NCBI GenBank assembly: GCA_041740315.1
Contig: JBGSMF010000324.1
Coordinates: 1 to 18,974, forward strand
Source of the DNA: JBGSMF01 sp041740315
Lineage (GTDB): Bacteria; Chloroflexota; Anaerolineae; Fen-1058
Direction of reading: 5' to 3'
DNA: 18,974 nucleotides
The notes under the pieces are model-generated. The model was not told the DNA's origin. It did not search any database and saw nothing but the letters and a program-made list of their open reading frames with translations. Made by a program: the position numbers and the translations under genes. Positions within the stretch are counted from its first letter, which is position 1. The number at the start of each line of letters is the position of its first letter. This document shows, piece after piece, positions 1 through 7,833 of this stretch.

Positions 1-1
1 G

Positions 2-577
2 GAAGTGGGCATGACGGTGCGAGCGCAACGGCGCTGGGCAGAGCTGCACCACACCCAATTTGACCCCAGCGGGTTAGCCGAGGCGCTGCTGCCATCGGAA
101 GGGGTGCAGGTATTTCAGCGCAGTCTAGAGGCGGCCTTGCCTAGAGTGGTGGTGTCCACCCAAGATTTGGCAGCCCGCCTCGAACAGCACGATGCCCTCA
201 CGCTAGAGGCTTTGGAAACGGCTTCTGCAAATGCACCCACACATGCACGACCCGAATTAGAAAGCCCTTATATGGCTGCTCGCAATGAAATGGAACAAAC
301 TTTGGTTGTGATTTGGCAGGGAGTGCTGGGAGTCGAACCGGTGGGTGTCCAGGACAATTTCTTTGAACTGGGTGGAGATTCTTTGTTAGTTATGCGAGTT
401 GTAACTTTGGCTGAACAGGCAGGATTACGATTTATTCCCCAACAACTCTTGGAACACCAGACTATCGCCGAGTTAGCTGCAGTGGAAGGCGCAGCCGAGA
501 CTCAGCCTGAACTGGAAGATGAAGCGAACCCAGCTTTGGTTATAGGCGACGGGCTTTACACTGGTTCGCCTGAATAA
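2..577 (+). CDS. C-terminal end of a PKS module (ketoreductase tail + acyl carrier protein), 5' truncated
   Basis: The frame is open to the window edge, so this is only the last 190 or so residues of a megasynthase. The first ~70 residues look like the end of a PKS ketoreductase domain and its linker: a GM..R sequence, then EGVQVFQRSLE and VVVSTQDLAARLE, which is typical of this junction. An acyl carrier protein follows, with the phosphopantetheine site DNFFELGGDSLL; the serine codon is at 380-382. After the carrier domain there is only a ~30-residue acidic tail ending in TGSPE. No thioesterase, reductase or condensation domain follows, so the chain is presumably passed in trans to another protein or to a releasing enzyme. 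The stop is TAA at 575-577. Carrier-domain identity is very secure. The ketoreductase assignment rests on the linker alone. Confidence 0.88.
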   Translation, partial: EVGMTVRAQRRWAELHHTQFDPSGLAEALLPSEGVQVFQRSLEAALPRVVVSTQDLAARLEQHDALTLEALETASANAPTHARPELESPYMAARNEMEQTLVVIWQGVLGVEPVGVQDNFFELGGDSLLVMRVVTLAEQAGLRFIPQQLLEHQTIAELAAVEGAAETQPELEDEANPALVIGDGLYTGSPE

Positions 578-585
578 TGGTTTGC

Positions 586-614
586 TTGCGCCAAGGGCAT
601 TTGTACGTTATACT
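586..614 (+). promoter_or_regulatory. Possible sigma70-type promoter before the ABC transporter pair
   Basis: In the 82-bp gap after the PKS gene, TTGCGC (586-591) and TATACT (609-614) are separated by 17 bp. The -10 box matches consensus at five of six positions, the -35 at only three. It would start transcription about 40 bp before the ATG at 660 and could give the exporter and tailoring genes expression separate from the megasynthase. Sequence match only. Confidence 0.3.
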
Positions 615-659
615 ACGGCCCATATTGGGCCTGACTCAATGCGGCAAAGGAGTCTTTTT

Positions 660-2405
660 ATGACTGACACAACATCCAAGTCGTCCTGGAAAACCTTTTT
701 GCGCCTTTATCCTTTTCTGAGGCCCCATCTCTTCTGGTTGGTTCTAAGTGTTTTCTGTTCCTTTGTGGGTGTGCTGCTAAACTTGTCTATTGCGTATTTT
801 GTCCATCATCTCACCGACACGGCGCTTGGCGCACAGCGCGGCAATTTTTTGCAACTTTTCTACCTTAGCCTGGCGGCCATTGGCGGCGGCATGATACTGA
901 CTTATTTAGGAAGCATGGCCACCGCTTACTATAACGTGCGCACCTTTCGCGACTTGCGTAACCATGTGACTAGCCATTTCCAGCACCTTCCCGTGTCATA
1001 CGTGGACTCGCACCATACTGGCGATATCGTTTCTCGGTTGAACAACGATATGCCGAAAATCACCGATTTTTTTCAGAACCTCACCGATAATTTGTTCCAG
1101 CCATTGATGCTTGTCTGCGCTTTTACCTATATGCTGTTGATTAGCTGGCAGCTCTTGTTGGCCATAGGTTTGCTGATGCCAATTTCGGCTTTGCTCTATA
1201 GCTTGGTCAGCAAACCTATCGAAGACTATTCGCGGCAGCAAATGGAGCGCCTTGGCCAAGCGAATAGCGTCATGCAGGATACCCTCAGCGGGATACCGCT
1301 GGTGAAAGCATTTAACTTGCAAAAGGTGTTAGCTGGCAAATACGGCGCGATTGCGCAGGAGATAGCTAAGCAGGGCTTGCGCAGCGATAGACATGTTTCG
1401 ATCCTGATTGCGCTGATTTTGGCACTGCGCTATGCGCCACAGCTAATCGTTCCCTTTTTCGGCGGCTATCTTATCATGCATGGTCAAATTACGGTTGGCG
1501 GCCTGCTGGCCTGCGCGCAGTTGGCAATTTTTATCTCCACACCCATTGAAACCATTCTCGGCTGGCTTAGGCAGGTACGCGAAACTTTGCCGGCTGTTGA
1601 GCGCATTGTCCAAATTATGGACCAGCCTGTTGAGCGCCTGGGCAAGGAACCTTTTGCCATCAAGCCCCAGGTTGCGCCAGTAGAGTTTGAATCGATTTCT
1701 TTCAGTTACAATGGCGGCCCCAAAGTTTTGGATAACTTGAACTTGCGGTTGCAGACGGGCCAGACGGTTGCACTGGTTGGGCCAAGTGGTTGCGGCAAGA
1801 GCACGGTCCTCAAGCTTTTGTGTGGCTTTTATGAACCACAGTCAGGCTGCATTCAAGTGTATGGCAATGACCTCGCGCGCGTTGACTTGGCTATCGCCCG
1901 CACGCAAATGTCGCTTGTTTCTCAGGATACTTTTCTCTTTCCGGCAACCATCGCAGAAAATATTGCCTATGGCCGGCCAGGGGCAACATCCGAAGCCATC
2001 GTTGCAGCGGCTCAGGTTGCGAATGCGCATGATTTCATCATGGCGCAGCCAGAGGCCTATGATACACTCATTGGTGAAAGAGGCATTAATCTTTCTGGCG
2101 GAGAACGCCAACGGGTGGCGCTGGCTCGCGCCGTCTTGAAAGATGCGCCGCTTTTGCTCTTGGATGAGCCGACTTCGGCGCTAGATGCGCAATCGGAAGA
2201 GTTGGTGCAAGAGGCTTTGGAACGCTTTATGCAAGGCCGCACAACTTTACTGATCGCGCATCGGTTGTCTACCATCAAGAACGTAGACCAAATTCTGGTG
2301 CTTGACCAGGGAAGCATTCAAGAGTGCGGCACGTACGATGAACTCATGCGCACTGATGGCCTATACAAAAGCTTGTATCTTAAGCAAACATCGTCTGATC
2401 ACTAA
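660..2405 (+). CDS. ABC exporter half-transporter (type IV, MsbA/LmrA-like), first of a pair
   Basis: A 581-residue membrane-ATPase fusion. The N-terminal ~310 residues hold about six membrane segments (first ones around LFWLVLSVFCSFVGVLLNL and FLQLFYLSLAAIGGGMIL) of the ABC exporter fold. The C-terminal ATPase has Walker A GPSGCGKST (374-382), Q-loop in LVSQD, signature LSGGERQ (478-484), Walker B LLLLDEPTSALD with D502/E503, and switch H534. All catalytic residues are present. The ATG at 660 is chosen because AAAGGAG lies 7 nt upstream; the open frame extends 26 codons further but without a ribosome site. The next gene, 17 bp downstream, is a second half-transporter, so the two probably form a heterodimer in the cytoplasmic membrane. 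In this context it most likely exports the cluster product and may give self-resistance. The substrate is inferred, not seen. Confidence 0.93.
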   Translation: MTDTTSKSSWKTFLRLYPFLRPHLFWLVLSVFCSFVGVLLNLSIAYFVHHLTDTALGAQRGNFLQLFYLSLAAIGGGMILTYLGSMATAYYNVRTFRDLRNHVTSHFQHLPVSYVDSHHTGDIVSRLNNDMPKITDFFQNLTDNLFQPLMLVCAFTYMLLISWQLLLAIGLLMPISALLYSLVSKPIEDYSRQQMERLGQANSVMQDTLSGIPLVKAFNLQKVLAGKYGAIAQEIAKQGLRSDRHVSILIALILALRYAPQLIVPFFGGYLIMHGQITVGGLLACAQLAIFISTPIETILGWLRQVRETLPAVERIVQIMDQPVERLGKEPFAIKPQVAPVEFESISFSYNGGPKVLDNLNLRLQTGQTVALVGPSGCGKSTVLKLLCGFYEPQSGCIQVYGNDLARVDLAIARTQMSLVSQDTFLFPATIAENIAYGRPGATSEAIVAAAQVANAHDFIMAQPEAYDTLIGERGINLSGGERQRVALARAVLKDAPLLLLDEPTSALDAQSEELVQEALERFMQGRTTLLIAHRLSTIKNVDQILVLDQGSIQECGTYDELMRTDGLYKSLYLKQTSSDH

Positions 2406-2422
2406 TTAAGGGAAAACGCCTC

Positions 2423-4204
2423 ATGTTAAACCAAATCCGTAACACTACCCTGGTGCGCATATTCGCGCCCATGGGGAAGCGAATATGGGCTTACTCTTTT
2501 GCTTTGTTTATTTATTCGGTGACCATCGCTATTTGCTTGAACATCATCGTTGCTTTTGTCACGCGTGATGTGCTTAATGCCGCCATCACGGGCCAATCGG
2601 TGCTGTTGGGGCGTGCCATCACGCTCGGTGTAAGCGCTTATCTGATAGGGGCAGTTGTCCTCTGCATCAGTTATTATATATGTTGGTGGTGCATCCGAAA
2701 GACAGTGGCCGCTTTTAGGATTCAGGTGTTCAGCCATGTGGTTGACTTGCCAATGGGCCATTTCGAACGGGAACATAGCGGCGATTTGATTTCGCGCTGC
2801 ACAAATGACATCGGGATCATTGGGGGCGTCTATTGGTATCAGCTAGAACCGCTGCTGGCGGGCATCTTTATCGGCATAATTGCACTCATATCCATGTTCT
2901 GGCTGGAATGGCGTCTGGGGTTACTGGCCCTTGCGGCTGGCTTTTTAACTGTTGGCTCCAACGCTGCGCTGGCTGGGCCGTTGCGACACCGGAGCGACTT
3001 GCTTCAGCAGCGATTGGGCAAGTTGACAGAGCGGCTGACGGATCTGCTCCAAAGCGTGCCGGTGACAAAGATGTTTCATCTAGAGGCTCTAGTGCATCGT
3101 CTCTATACTCATGAAAACGACCTGGTTACATCAGCCACATTGAGCCACGCTCGTCTGGATGCATTCACTCACGCGATTGGGTTCTTTACGCAATTCTTTG
3201 GCATCGTGGGGCTGTTTGGTGTCGGCTCTCTGATGGTGATAGAGGGCAGATTAGACATGGGCACGGCTATGGCCATCGTCTTGCTGCAAGGCCAGGCAAA
3301 TTACCTGTATGGCAATATCGGCGGTTTTATCACTGGCATCCAAAGTTCGTTGGCCGGCGCCCAGCGTGTGTTTGAGTTGTTGGATGCTGCCACTGAGCCA
3401 AAAGACTATCCTTTGCAATTGCCTGAGGGCCGCCACCCGACCAAGTCCGAGGCGGCAATTGAAATCCAAAAGTTGAGTTTTCACTACAAGAATGGCGGCA
3501 ATGGCCGAGAGGGCTATATAGAGGGCGAGGCTCTGTATGATATTAATCTCGCGGTAGCACGCGGGCAGGTAGCTGCATTGGTGGGACCAAGCGGCGGCGG
3601 CAAGAGCACGCTGGTCAAACTATTGCTCGGTTTTTACCCCTTGCAGGAAGGCTCGCTTGCCATTAACGGACAACCATCTGGCGCGTATTCCAAGGCCCAT
3701 CTGCGTCAGTATATGGCCTATGTGCCGCAAGACGCTTTTTTGTTTGATGGCTCAATTGAAGAGAATATTCGTTACGGCAGGCCTGATGCTTCGCCAGATG
3801 AGGTTGTGGCGGCTGCTCAAGCTGCCAACGCTCATGGTTTCATTTTGGAACAATCCAATGGCTATGCTACCGTGGTGGGCGAGCGAGGCGCGAAACTTTC
3901 AGGCGGGCAGCGGCAACGGATTGCCATTGCCCGTGCGCTGCTAAAGGACGCGCCTATTTTGTTGCTAGACGAAGCAACCTCGGCCTTAGATTCAGAATCA
4001 GAGCAATTGGTGCAGCAGGCGCTGGAAGTGTTGATGCAAGGCCGCACAACTCTTGTTGTTGCGCACCGCCTGTCTACAATCGAGCGGGCCGATATAATCT
4101 ATGTCCTGGCTGACGGCCGTATTGTAGAACAAGGCCGGCACGCCGACTTGATTGCGCAACGAGGTTTATACAGCACTCTCTACGGGTTGCAATACAAACG
4201 CTAA
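2423..4204 (+). CDS. ABC exporter half-transporter, second of a pair
   Basis: A 593-residue protein with the same layout as its upstream neighbour: about six membrane helices (for example AYSFALFIYSVTIAICLNI and FFTQFFGIVGLFGVGSLMV), then an ATPase domain. The nucleotide-binding motifs are Walker A GPSGGGKST (388-396), signature LSGGQRQ (492-498), Walker B LLLLDEATSALD with D516/E517, and switch H548. The linker before the ATPase carries a short glycine-rich insertion (KNGGNGREGYIEGE) between two core strands. Both members of the pair keep a consensus signature and catalytic glutamate, so neither ATP site of a heterodimer looks degenerate. AAGGGA upstream of the ATG serves as a plausible ribosome site. 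Homodimers of each protein are a possible alternative to a heterodimer. Export of the PKS/NRPS product is inferred from position. Confidence 0.93.
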   Translation: MLNQIRNTTLVRIFAPMGKRIWAYSFALFIYSVTIAICLNIIVAFVTRDVLNAAITGQSVLLGRAITLGVSAYLIGAVVLCISYYICWWCIRKTVAAFRIQVFSHVVDLPMGHFEREHSGDLISRCTNDIGIIGGVYWYQLEPLLAGIFIGIIALISMFWLEWRLGLLALAAGFLTVGSNAALAGPLRHRSDLLQQRLGKLTERLTDLLQSVPVTKMFHLEALVHRLYTHENDLVTSATLSHARLDAFTHAIGFFTQFFGIVGLFGVGSLMVIEGRLDMGTAMAIVLLQGQANYLYGNIGGFITGIQSSLAGAQRVFELLDAATEPKDYPLQLPEGRHPTKSEAAIEIQKLSFHYKNGGNGREGYIEGEALYDINLAVARGQVAALVGPSGGGKSTLVKLLLGFYPLQEGSLAINGQPSGAYSKAHLRQYMAYVPQDAFLFDGSIEENIRYGRPDASPDEVVAAAQAANAHGFILEQSNGYATVVGERGAKLSGGQRQRIAIARALLKDAPILLLDEATSALDSESEQLVQQALEVLMQGRTTLVVAHRLSTIERADIIYVLADGRIVEQGRHADLIAQRGLYSTLYGLQYKR

Positions 4205-4223
4205 ACAGGTCTGTGATAATATT

Positions 4224-4973
4224 ATGAACCGTTGGTTTGCTTACGTTCGAACAAATTCCAATTCTCGCCTTCGGCTTTTCTGTTTCCCCTATTCGGGCGG
4301 AGGAGCGTTGCTTTTTCGTGACTGGGCGGCGAGCCTGCCAGCAGCAATTGATGTCTATCCGGTTGAGCTTCCAGGGCGGGGAATTCGGATTGCAGAGCCT
4401 TTGGCGGATCGTCTTTTTCCATTAATCAAAGATATTGCTCAAGCAATTTATCCCTATCTCGATAGGCCGTTTGCTTTTTTTGGCCATAGTTTGGGCGGAT
4501 TATTGAGCTTTGAGCTGGCGCACTATCTTGACCGCGAGCACAACTTGTTGCCGGCTCATTTGTTTGTGTCGGCTCATCGCGCCCCACAGCTTCCTGACCC
4601 AGATCCAACTGTCCACACTCTCTCGAATCACGATTTGATTGGAAAACTGCGGCGCCTTGAGGGCACACCAGAAGAGATCCTACAAGAGCCTGAGCTGATG
4701 CAAGTGTTGCTGCCCATTATACGCAAGGATTTTGAGGTCTGCAATACTTATACTTACACTCAACATGAGCCGCTCAACTGCCCTGTTTCTGCTTTTGGCG
4801 GCGCACAAGATTCTCTGGTGAGCCGCAATGATCTCAAGCCTTGGGCCGAGCAGACAAAGGCCTCTTTCTCTTTATACGTCCTTCCTGGCGGGCATCTCTT
4901 TATGAATACGTCTCGACATCTTTTGCTCAGTATTGTGTCACAAGAATTGCTGCAAGCAATTGAGCTTGTCTGA
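4224..4973 (+). CDS. Type II thioesterase (editing thioesterase of PKS/NRPS)
   Basis: An alpha/beta hydrolase of 249 residues, the usual size for external thioesterases of the GrsT/SrfD/RifR family. It opens with the family hallmark RLRLFCFPYSGGGA. The nucleophile motif is FFGHSLGG with S89; the acid is D196 in GGAQDSLVS and the base is H224 in LPGGHLFM, so the Ser-Asp-His triad is complete. Such enzymes remove misprimed or stalled acyl groups from carrier proteins. They are usually not the main chain-releasing enzyme, but because no integrated thioesterase is visible here a release role cannot be excluded. ATG 4224 is chosen because the family begins close to this point; the open frame runs back into the preceding gene. 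Only a weak AGGT lies upstream, 19 bp after the transporter stop, so translation may be coupled to it. Confidence 0.93.
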   Translation: MNRWFAYVRTNSNSRLRLFCFPYSGGGALLFRDWAASLPAAIDVYPVELPGRGIRIAEPLADRLFPLIKDIAQAIYPYLDRPFAFFGHSLGGLLSFELAHYLDREHNLLPAHLFVSAHRAPQLPDPDPTVHTLSNHDLIGKLRRLEGTPEEILQEPELMQVLLPIIRKDFEVCNTYTYTQHEPLNCPVSAFGGAQDSLVSRNDLKPWAEQTKASFSLYVLPGGHLFMNTSRHLLLSIVSQELLQAIELV

Positions 4974-5047
4974 ATGTGACCAATCAAACTATCAACGAAA
5001 GTTTCAGAATACCGTTCCTACACATCAGTATTCAGGGGGCTTGAAAA

Positions 5048-6172
5048 ATGGCAATGGCGGAAATTTATCGCAGGCTGGCTCGACGGCTGAATTCAATTCC
5101 CCAGGGCTTTGGCGACATCGAAGAAGGCGGCATGGCGTTGCTCACCAAACTCTTTGCGCCAGAGGAGGCGGTCCTGGCTTGCGTCATGCGCTTGAACCAT
5201 GAGACCGCGGCTGTTATTGCTGCTCGTGCAGGTATGTCTCCCAAGATAGCTTATCGCGTGCTTAACAACATGTATCGTAAAGGTCTGATAGGCGGCATTG
5301 TAGATAACGACCAAATCATGTTCGGCTTGATCCCTTGGGCTGTTGGCATCTACGAGTACCAATTGTCGCATATGGATGTAGAGATGGCCCAGTTGCACGA
5401 TCAGGCATGGCGCGCAGGGCATGGGGGTGGAACTGTTACGCATGCCATGCCGTTCCCCATGCGAGTCGTACCTGTCAATCAGGCTATTCCTATTGACCTC
5501 CATGTGGCAACCTACAACCAAATCATGAAAATCTTGGAAGGATCTGTGGCGTGGAGTGTGCGCGATTGCATCTGTCGTTATGGGCAGAAGCTGCTTGGCA
5601 AAGCGTGCAATCGCCCACTAGATGTCTGCCTGATAATCGCGCCGCCAGGGGGAAGTATCGACATGCGAATGGAACCCACATTGATTACTCTCGAAGATGC
5701 CCGGCAGATTTTGTACCGCAGCGAGCAGGCCGGCTTGGTGCACATGATTGGCAATCACAGTGTAGATCACACTTATATTTGCAATTGTTGCGGTTGCTGT
5801 TGCAATATCCTGGCTAGCGTGACTCAATTTGATGTCCCGGCGGCCGCTGTCAGTTCGGATTTTTATGCCGTGGTAGATACCGAACCTTGCATTGGCTGTG
5901 AAGAGTGCGTTCAGCGTTGCCCTCTAAAAGCGCTCTCTGTGCCAGATCACGTCTGCATGGTCAATTATGATCGCTGTGTAGGGTGCGGGCTGTGCACCCA
6001 AACTTGTCCAACCGGCGCATTGCGCCTAGCCCGCCGGTCCGAGGGTGAAATTCCCCCTCCTCCTCATAATTTGCGGGAATGGATGATGCAGCGTGTCCAA
6101 CAACGGGAACTTGAGATAGAGGATATCTGGGGAGAGGGAAAGATTTTCCCGTACACTATGACTATGGAGTAG
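5048..6172 (+). CDS. Cysteine-rich double [4Fe-4S] ferredoxin-like protein with N-terminal winged-helix-like region; function unknown
   Basis: A 374-residue soluble protein. Residues ~40-85 (AAVIAARAGMSPKIAYRVLNNMYRKGL) resemble a winged helix. The middle holds C174-x-C176, C187 and C194, then a dense run CNCCGCCC at 245-252. Residues 281-291 (CIGCEECVQRC) and 310-320 (CVGCGLCTQTC) are two classical CxxCxxCxxxCP motifs for [4Fe-4S] clusters, as in bacterial ferredoxins. Similar Fe-S proteins are, to my knowledge, found mostly in anaerobic or facultative bacteria as uncharacterised proteins. The upstream GGGGGC (5035-5040) can serve as ribosome site. It lies 35 bp before the acyl-CoA ligase and the two are probably co-transcribed, so it may donate electrons to a cluster reaction or act on an acyl substrate. 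That is inference. I cannot assign a reaction, and the HTH-like part could be structural rather than DNA-binding. Confidence 0.8.
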   Translation: MAMAEIYRRLARRLNSIPQGFGDIEEGGMALLTKLFAPEEAVLACVMRLNHETAAVIAARAGMSPKIAYRVLNNMYRKGLIGGIVDNDQIMFGLIPWAVGIYEYQLSHMDVEMAQLHDQAWRAGHGGGTVTHAMPFPMRVVPVNQAIPIDLHVATYNQIMKILEGSVAWSVRDCICRYGQKLLGKACNRPLDVCLIIAPPGGSIDMRMEPTLITLEDARQILYRSEQAGLVHMIGNHSVDHTYICNCCGCCCNILASVTQFDVPAAAVSSDFYAVVDTEPCIGCEECVQRCPLKALSVPDHVCMVNYDRCVGCGLCTQTCPTGALRLARRSEGEIPPPPHNLREWMMQRVQQRELEIEDIWGEGKIFPYTMTME

Positions 6173-6207
6173 AGAACGTCAGGCAGTTTTGATGATGAGG
6201 ACTTGAG

Positions 6208-7773
6208 ATGAATATTGCACAAAACATAGCGCGCGGGCGCCGCTTATTTCCAAACAGAGAAGCGTTGGTTTTTGAAGGCAAGACGTTTACGTACAGGGAT
6301 TTAGATGAACTATCTAACCGCTTTGGAAATAGTCTGAGTGGGTTGGGCGTAGTGCGTGGTGACCGGGTGGCTTTATTCTTGCCCAATATTCCAGAATTCG
6401 TCATAGCCTATTTGGGAGTTCATAAAATTGGCGGGATAGTTGTCTCTCTCAACGCGATGTTGAAAAAGGATGAGGTCAAGTTTATCCTGCAAGATTGTGG
6501 CGCAAAGCTAGTTATTACGACAGCGGAAATGCGGCAGGAACTAGTGGGTTCAGGGTTGCCTTGTTTAGAGCATGTGGTGATTACAGAGGGAGAAGCAGGC
6601 AATGACATTGCGTTTGAAAGCGTATTGGAACGCGCTTCTGCCAAGTTAGCTCTGGCTGATATGGGCCGCGATGACCCTGCTGTGATCGTTTATACGTCAG
6701 GGACGACGGGTTTCCCCAAGGGCGCTACGCTTTCGCATGGTAATGTTATTTCGAATGTGTATTCAAAGAACCATTACCTCAATATGTGCCCCACTGACCG
6801 TTTGCTGCTCTATGTTCCACTTTTTCATTGTTTTGGCCAAAATGCCATTCTTAATAGCGGACTGAACGCTTGCTCTACAATTGTGCTACAACGCCGTTTT
6901 GACCCAGAGCGGACGCTGGAAATCGTTGGCAAGGAGCGTGTGACGCTATTTTGCGGCGTGCCAACGGCTTATATTAGATTGCTTAACATGGACCTGTCGC
7001 GTTATGATCTCAGTTCGATACGCTATTATTTCACGGCAGCCGCGCCAATGCCGGTCGAGATTGCGCAGAGATGGTATGAGAGGCTAGGCATTGTAATCAA
7101 TGAAGGCTATGGTTTGACTGAAACATCCCCATTTGCCAGCTACAACCACGAACTAAGATACAAATTTGGTTCAATCGGCACGCCGATTGAAAACGTTGAG
7201 ATGAGGATTGTTGATGCTGATGGGCAAGAAGTTGCACCAGGCGAGTGGGGAGAAATTGTTATTCGCGGCCCCAATGTGATGTTGGGGTACTGGAATCGCC
7301 CCGCCGAAACGGCTCAGGTTATCAAGAATAGTTGGTTCCACTCAGGTGATATCGGTGTAATGGATGACGAGGATTATTTTTACATCGTTGACCGTTTAAA
7401 AGACATGATCAACGTTTCGGGCTTTAAAGTTTACCCGGCCGAGGTGGAGAATGTGATTTATCAGCACCCGGCGGTCGCTGAAGTGGCTGTGTATGGTATG
7501 CCTGACCCTGTAAAAGGCGAAATCGTCCAAGCCAGTGTTGTGCTCAAGGATGCATACTCGGCCACCGAGCAAGAAATTGTCACCCTTTGCCGCGAACAGG
7601 TTGCAAAATTCAAGTGCCCACAGTCGGTCAAGTTCGTCAATTTAATTCCCAAAAATGCAACCGGCAAAGTTCTAAAACGAGTTCTGCGCGAAGACTCTCA
7701 AAATCTTTCTGCGCCGGAAATTAACTGGCAATTGTCTCAAACAGAGAGCAGTTTAGAAAAAACGGATGACTGA
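6208..7773 (+). CDS. Acyl-CoA ligase (AMP-forming, long/medium-chain fatty acid type)
   Basis: A 521-residue member of the ANL adenylating superfamily. It has the phosphate loop YTSGTTGFPKG (162-172), YGLTET (301-306), the SGD motif ending at D381, the hinge DRLKDMINVSGFKVYPAEVE, and the C-terminal PKNATGKVLKR with catalytic lysine K487. It activates a carboxylic acid as acyl-AMP and then normally forms the CoA thioester. I do not see the extra segment that marks fatty acyl-AMP ligases, so CoA ligase is preferred over direct loading onto a carrier protein. In a PKS/NRPS cluster such an enzyme commonly supplies an acyl starter for a lipopeptide or a CoA-bound precursor. The substrate cannot be read from sequence. 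GAGG lies 7 nt before the ATG. It is preceded by the Fe-S protein and followed by the BtrH-like gene. Confidence 0.9.
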   Translation: MNIAQNIARGRRLFPNREALVFEGKTFTYRDLDELSNRFGNSLSGLGVVRGDRVALFLPNIPEFVIAYLGVHKIGGIVVSLNAMLKKDEVKFILQDCGAKLVITTAEMRQELVGSGLPCLEHVVITEGEAGNDIAFESVLERASAKLALADMGRDDPAVIVYTSGTTGFPKGATLSHGNVISNVYSKNHYLNMCPTDRLLLYVPLFHCFGQNAILNSGLNACSTIVLQRRFDPERTLEIVGKERVTLFCGVPTAYIRLLNMDLSRYDLSSIRYYFTAAAPMPVEIAQRWYERLGIVINEGYGLTETSPFASYNHELRYKFGSIGTPIENVEMRIVDADGQEVAPGEWGEIVIRGPNVMLGYWNRPAETAQVIKNSWFHSGDIGVMDDEDYFYIVDRLKDMINVSGFKVYPAEVENVIYQHPAVAEVAVYGMPDPVKGEIVQASVVLKDAYSATEQEIVTLCREQVAKFKCPQSVKFVNLIPKNATGKVLKRVLREDSQNLSAPEINWQLSQTESSLEKTDD

Positions 7774-7800
7774 CTAAAGCAAATCTGGCGTACTAGTCAG
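7770..7800. repeat. 7-bp perfect inverted repeat at the end of the acyl-CoA ligase gene
   Basis: CTGACTA (7770-7776) and TAGTCAG (7794-7800) are perfect inverted copies 17 bp apart, the first overlapping the stop codon of the ligase gene. There is no T-run after it, so it is not a convincing terminator. It could be a small RNA hairpin or chance. Confidence 0.25.
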
Positions 7801-7833
7801 AGTTGCTGACCTGGTTGCCTAGATGGAAAGTGT

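Noticed and set aside
582..659. Upstream in-frame start at 582 for the first ABC transporter.
   Set aside because: The 26 extra residues are not transporter-like and lack a ribosome site, whereas ATG 660 has AAAGGAG at good spacing.
575..660. Possible continuation of the PKS protein into a condensation domain beyond the TAA at 575-577 (the next in-frame residues start WF, as condensation domains do after TPIQ).
   Set aside because: The downstream frame has no further condensation-domain blocks and stops before the ATG of the transporter. The similarity is two residues and easily chance.
4152..4223. Upstream start for the type II thioesterase overlapping the second ABC transporter.
   Set aside because: The extra 24 residues are the shadow of the transporter C-terminus. 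The thioesterase family begins close to ATG 4224.
6208..7773. Fatty acyl-AMP ligase (direct loading of a fatty acid onto a carrier protein).
   Set aside because: The extra segment that blocks the CoA site in those enzymes is not visible, and the length and motifs fit an ordinary acyl-CoA ligase.
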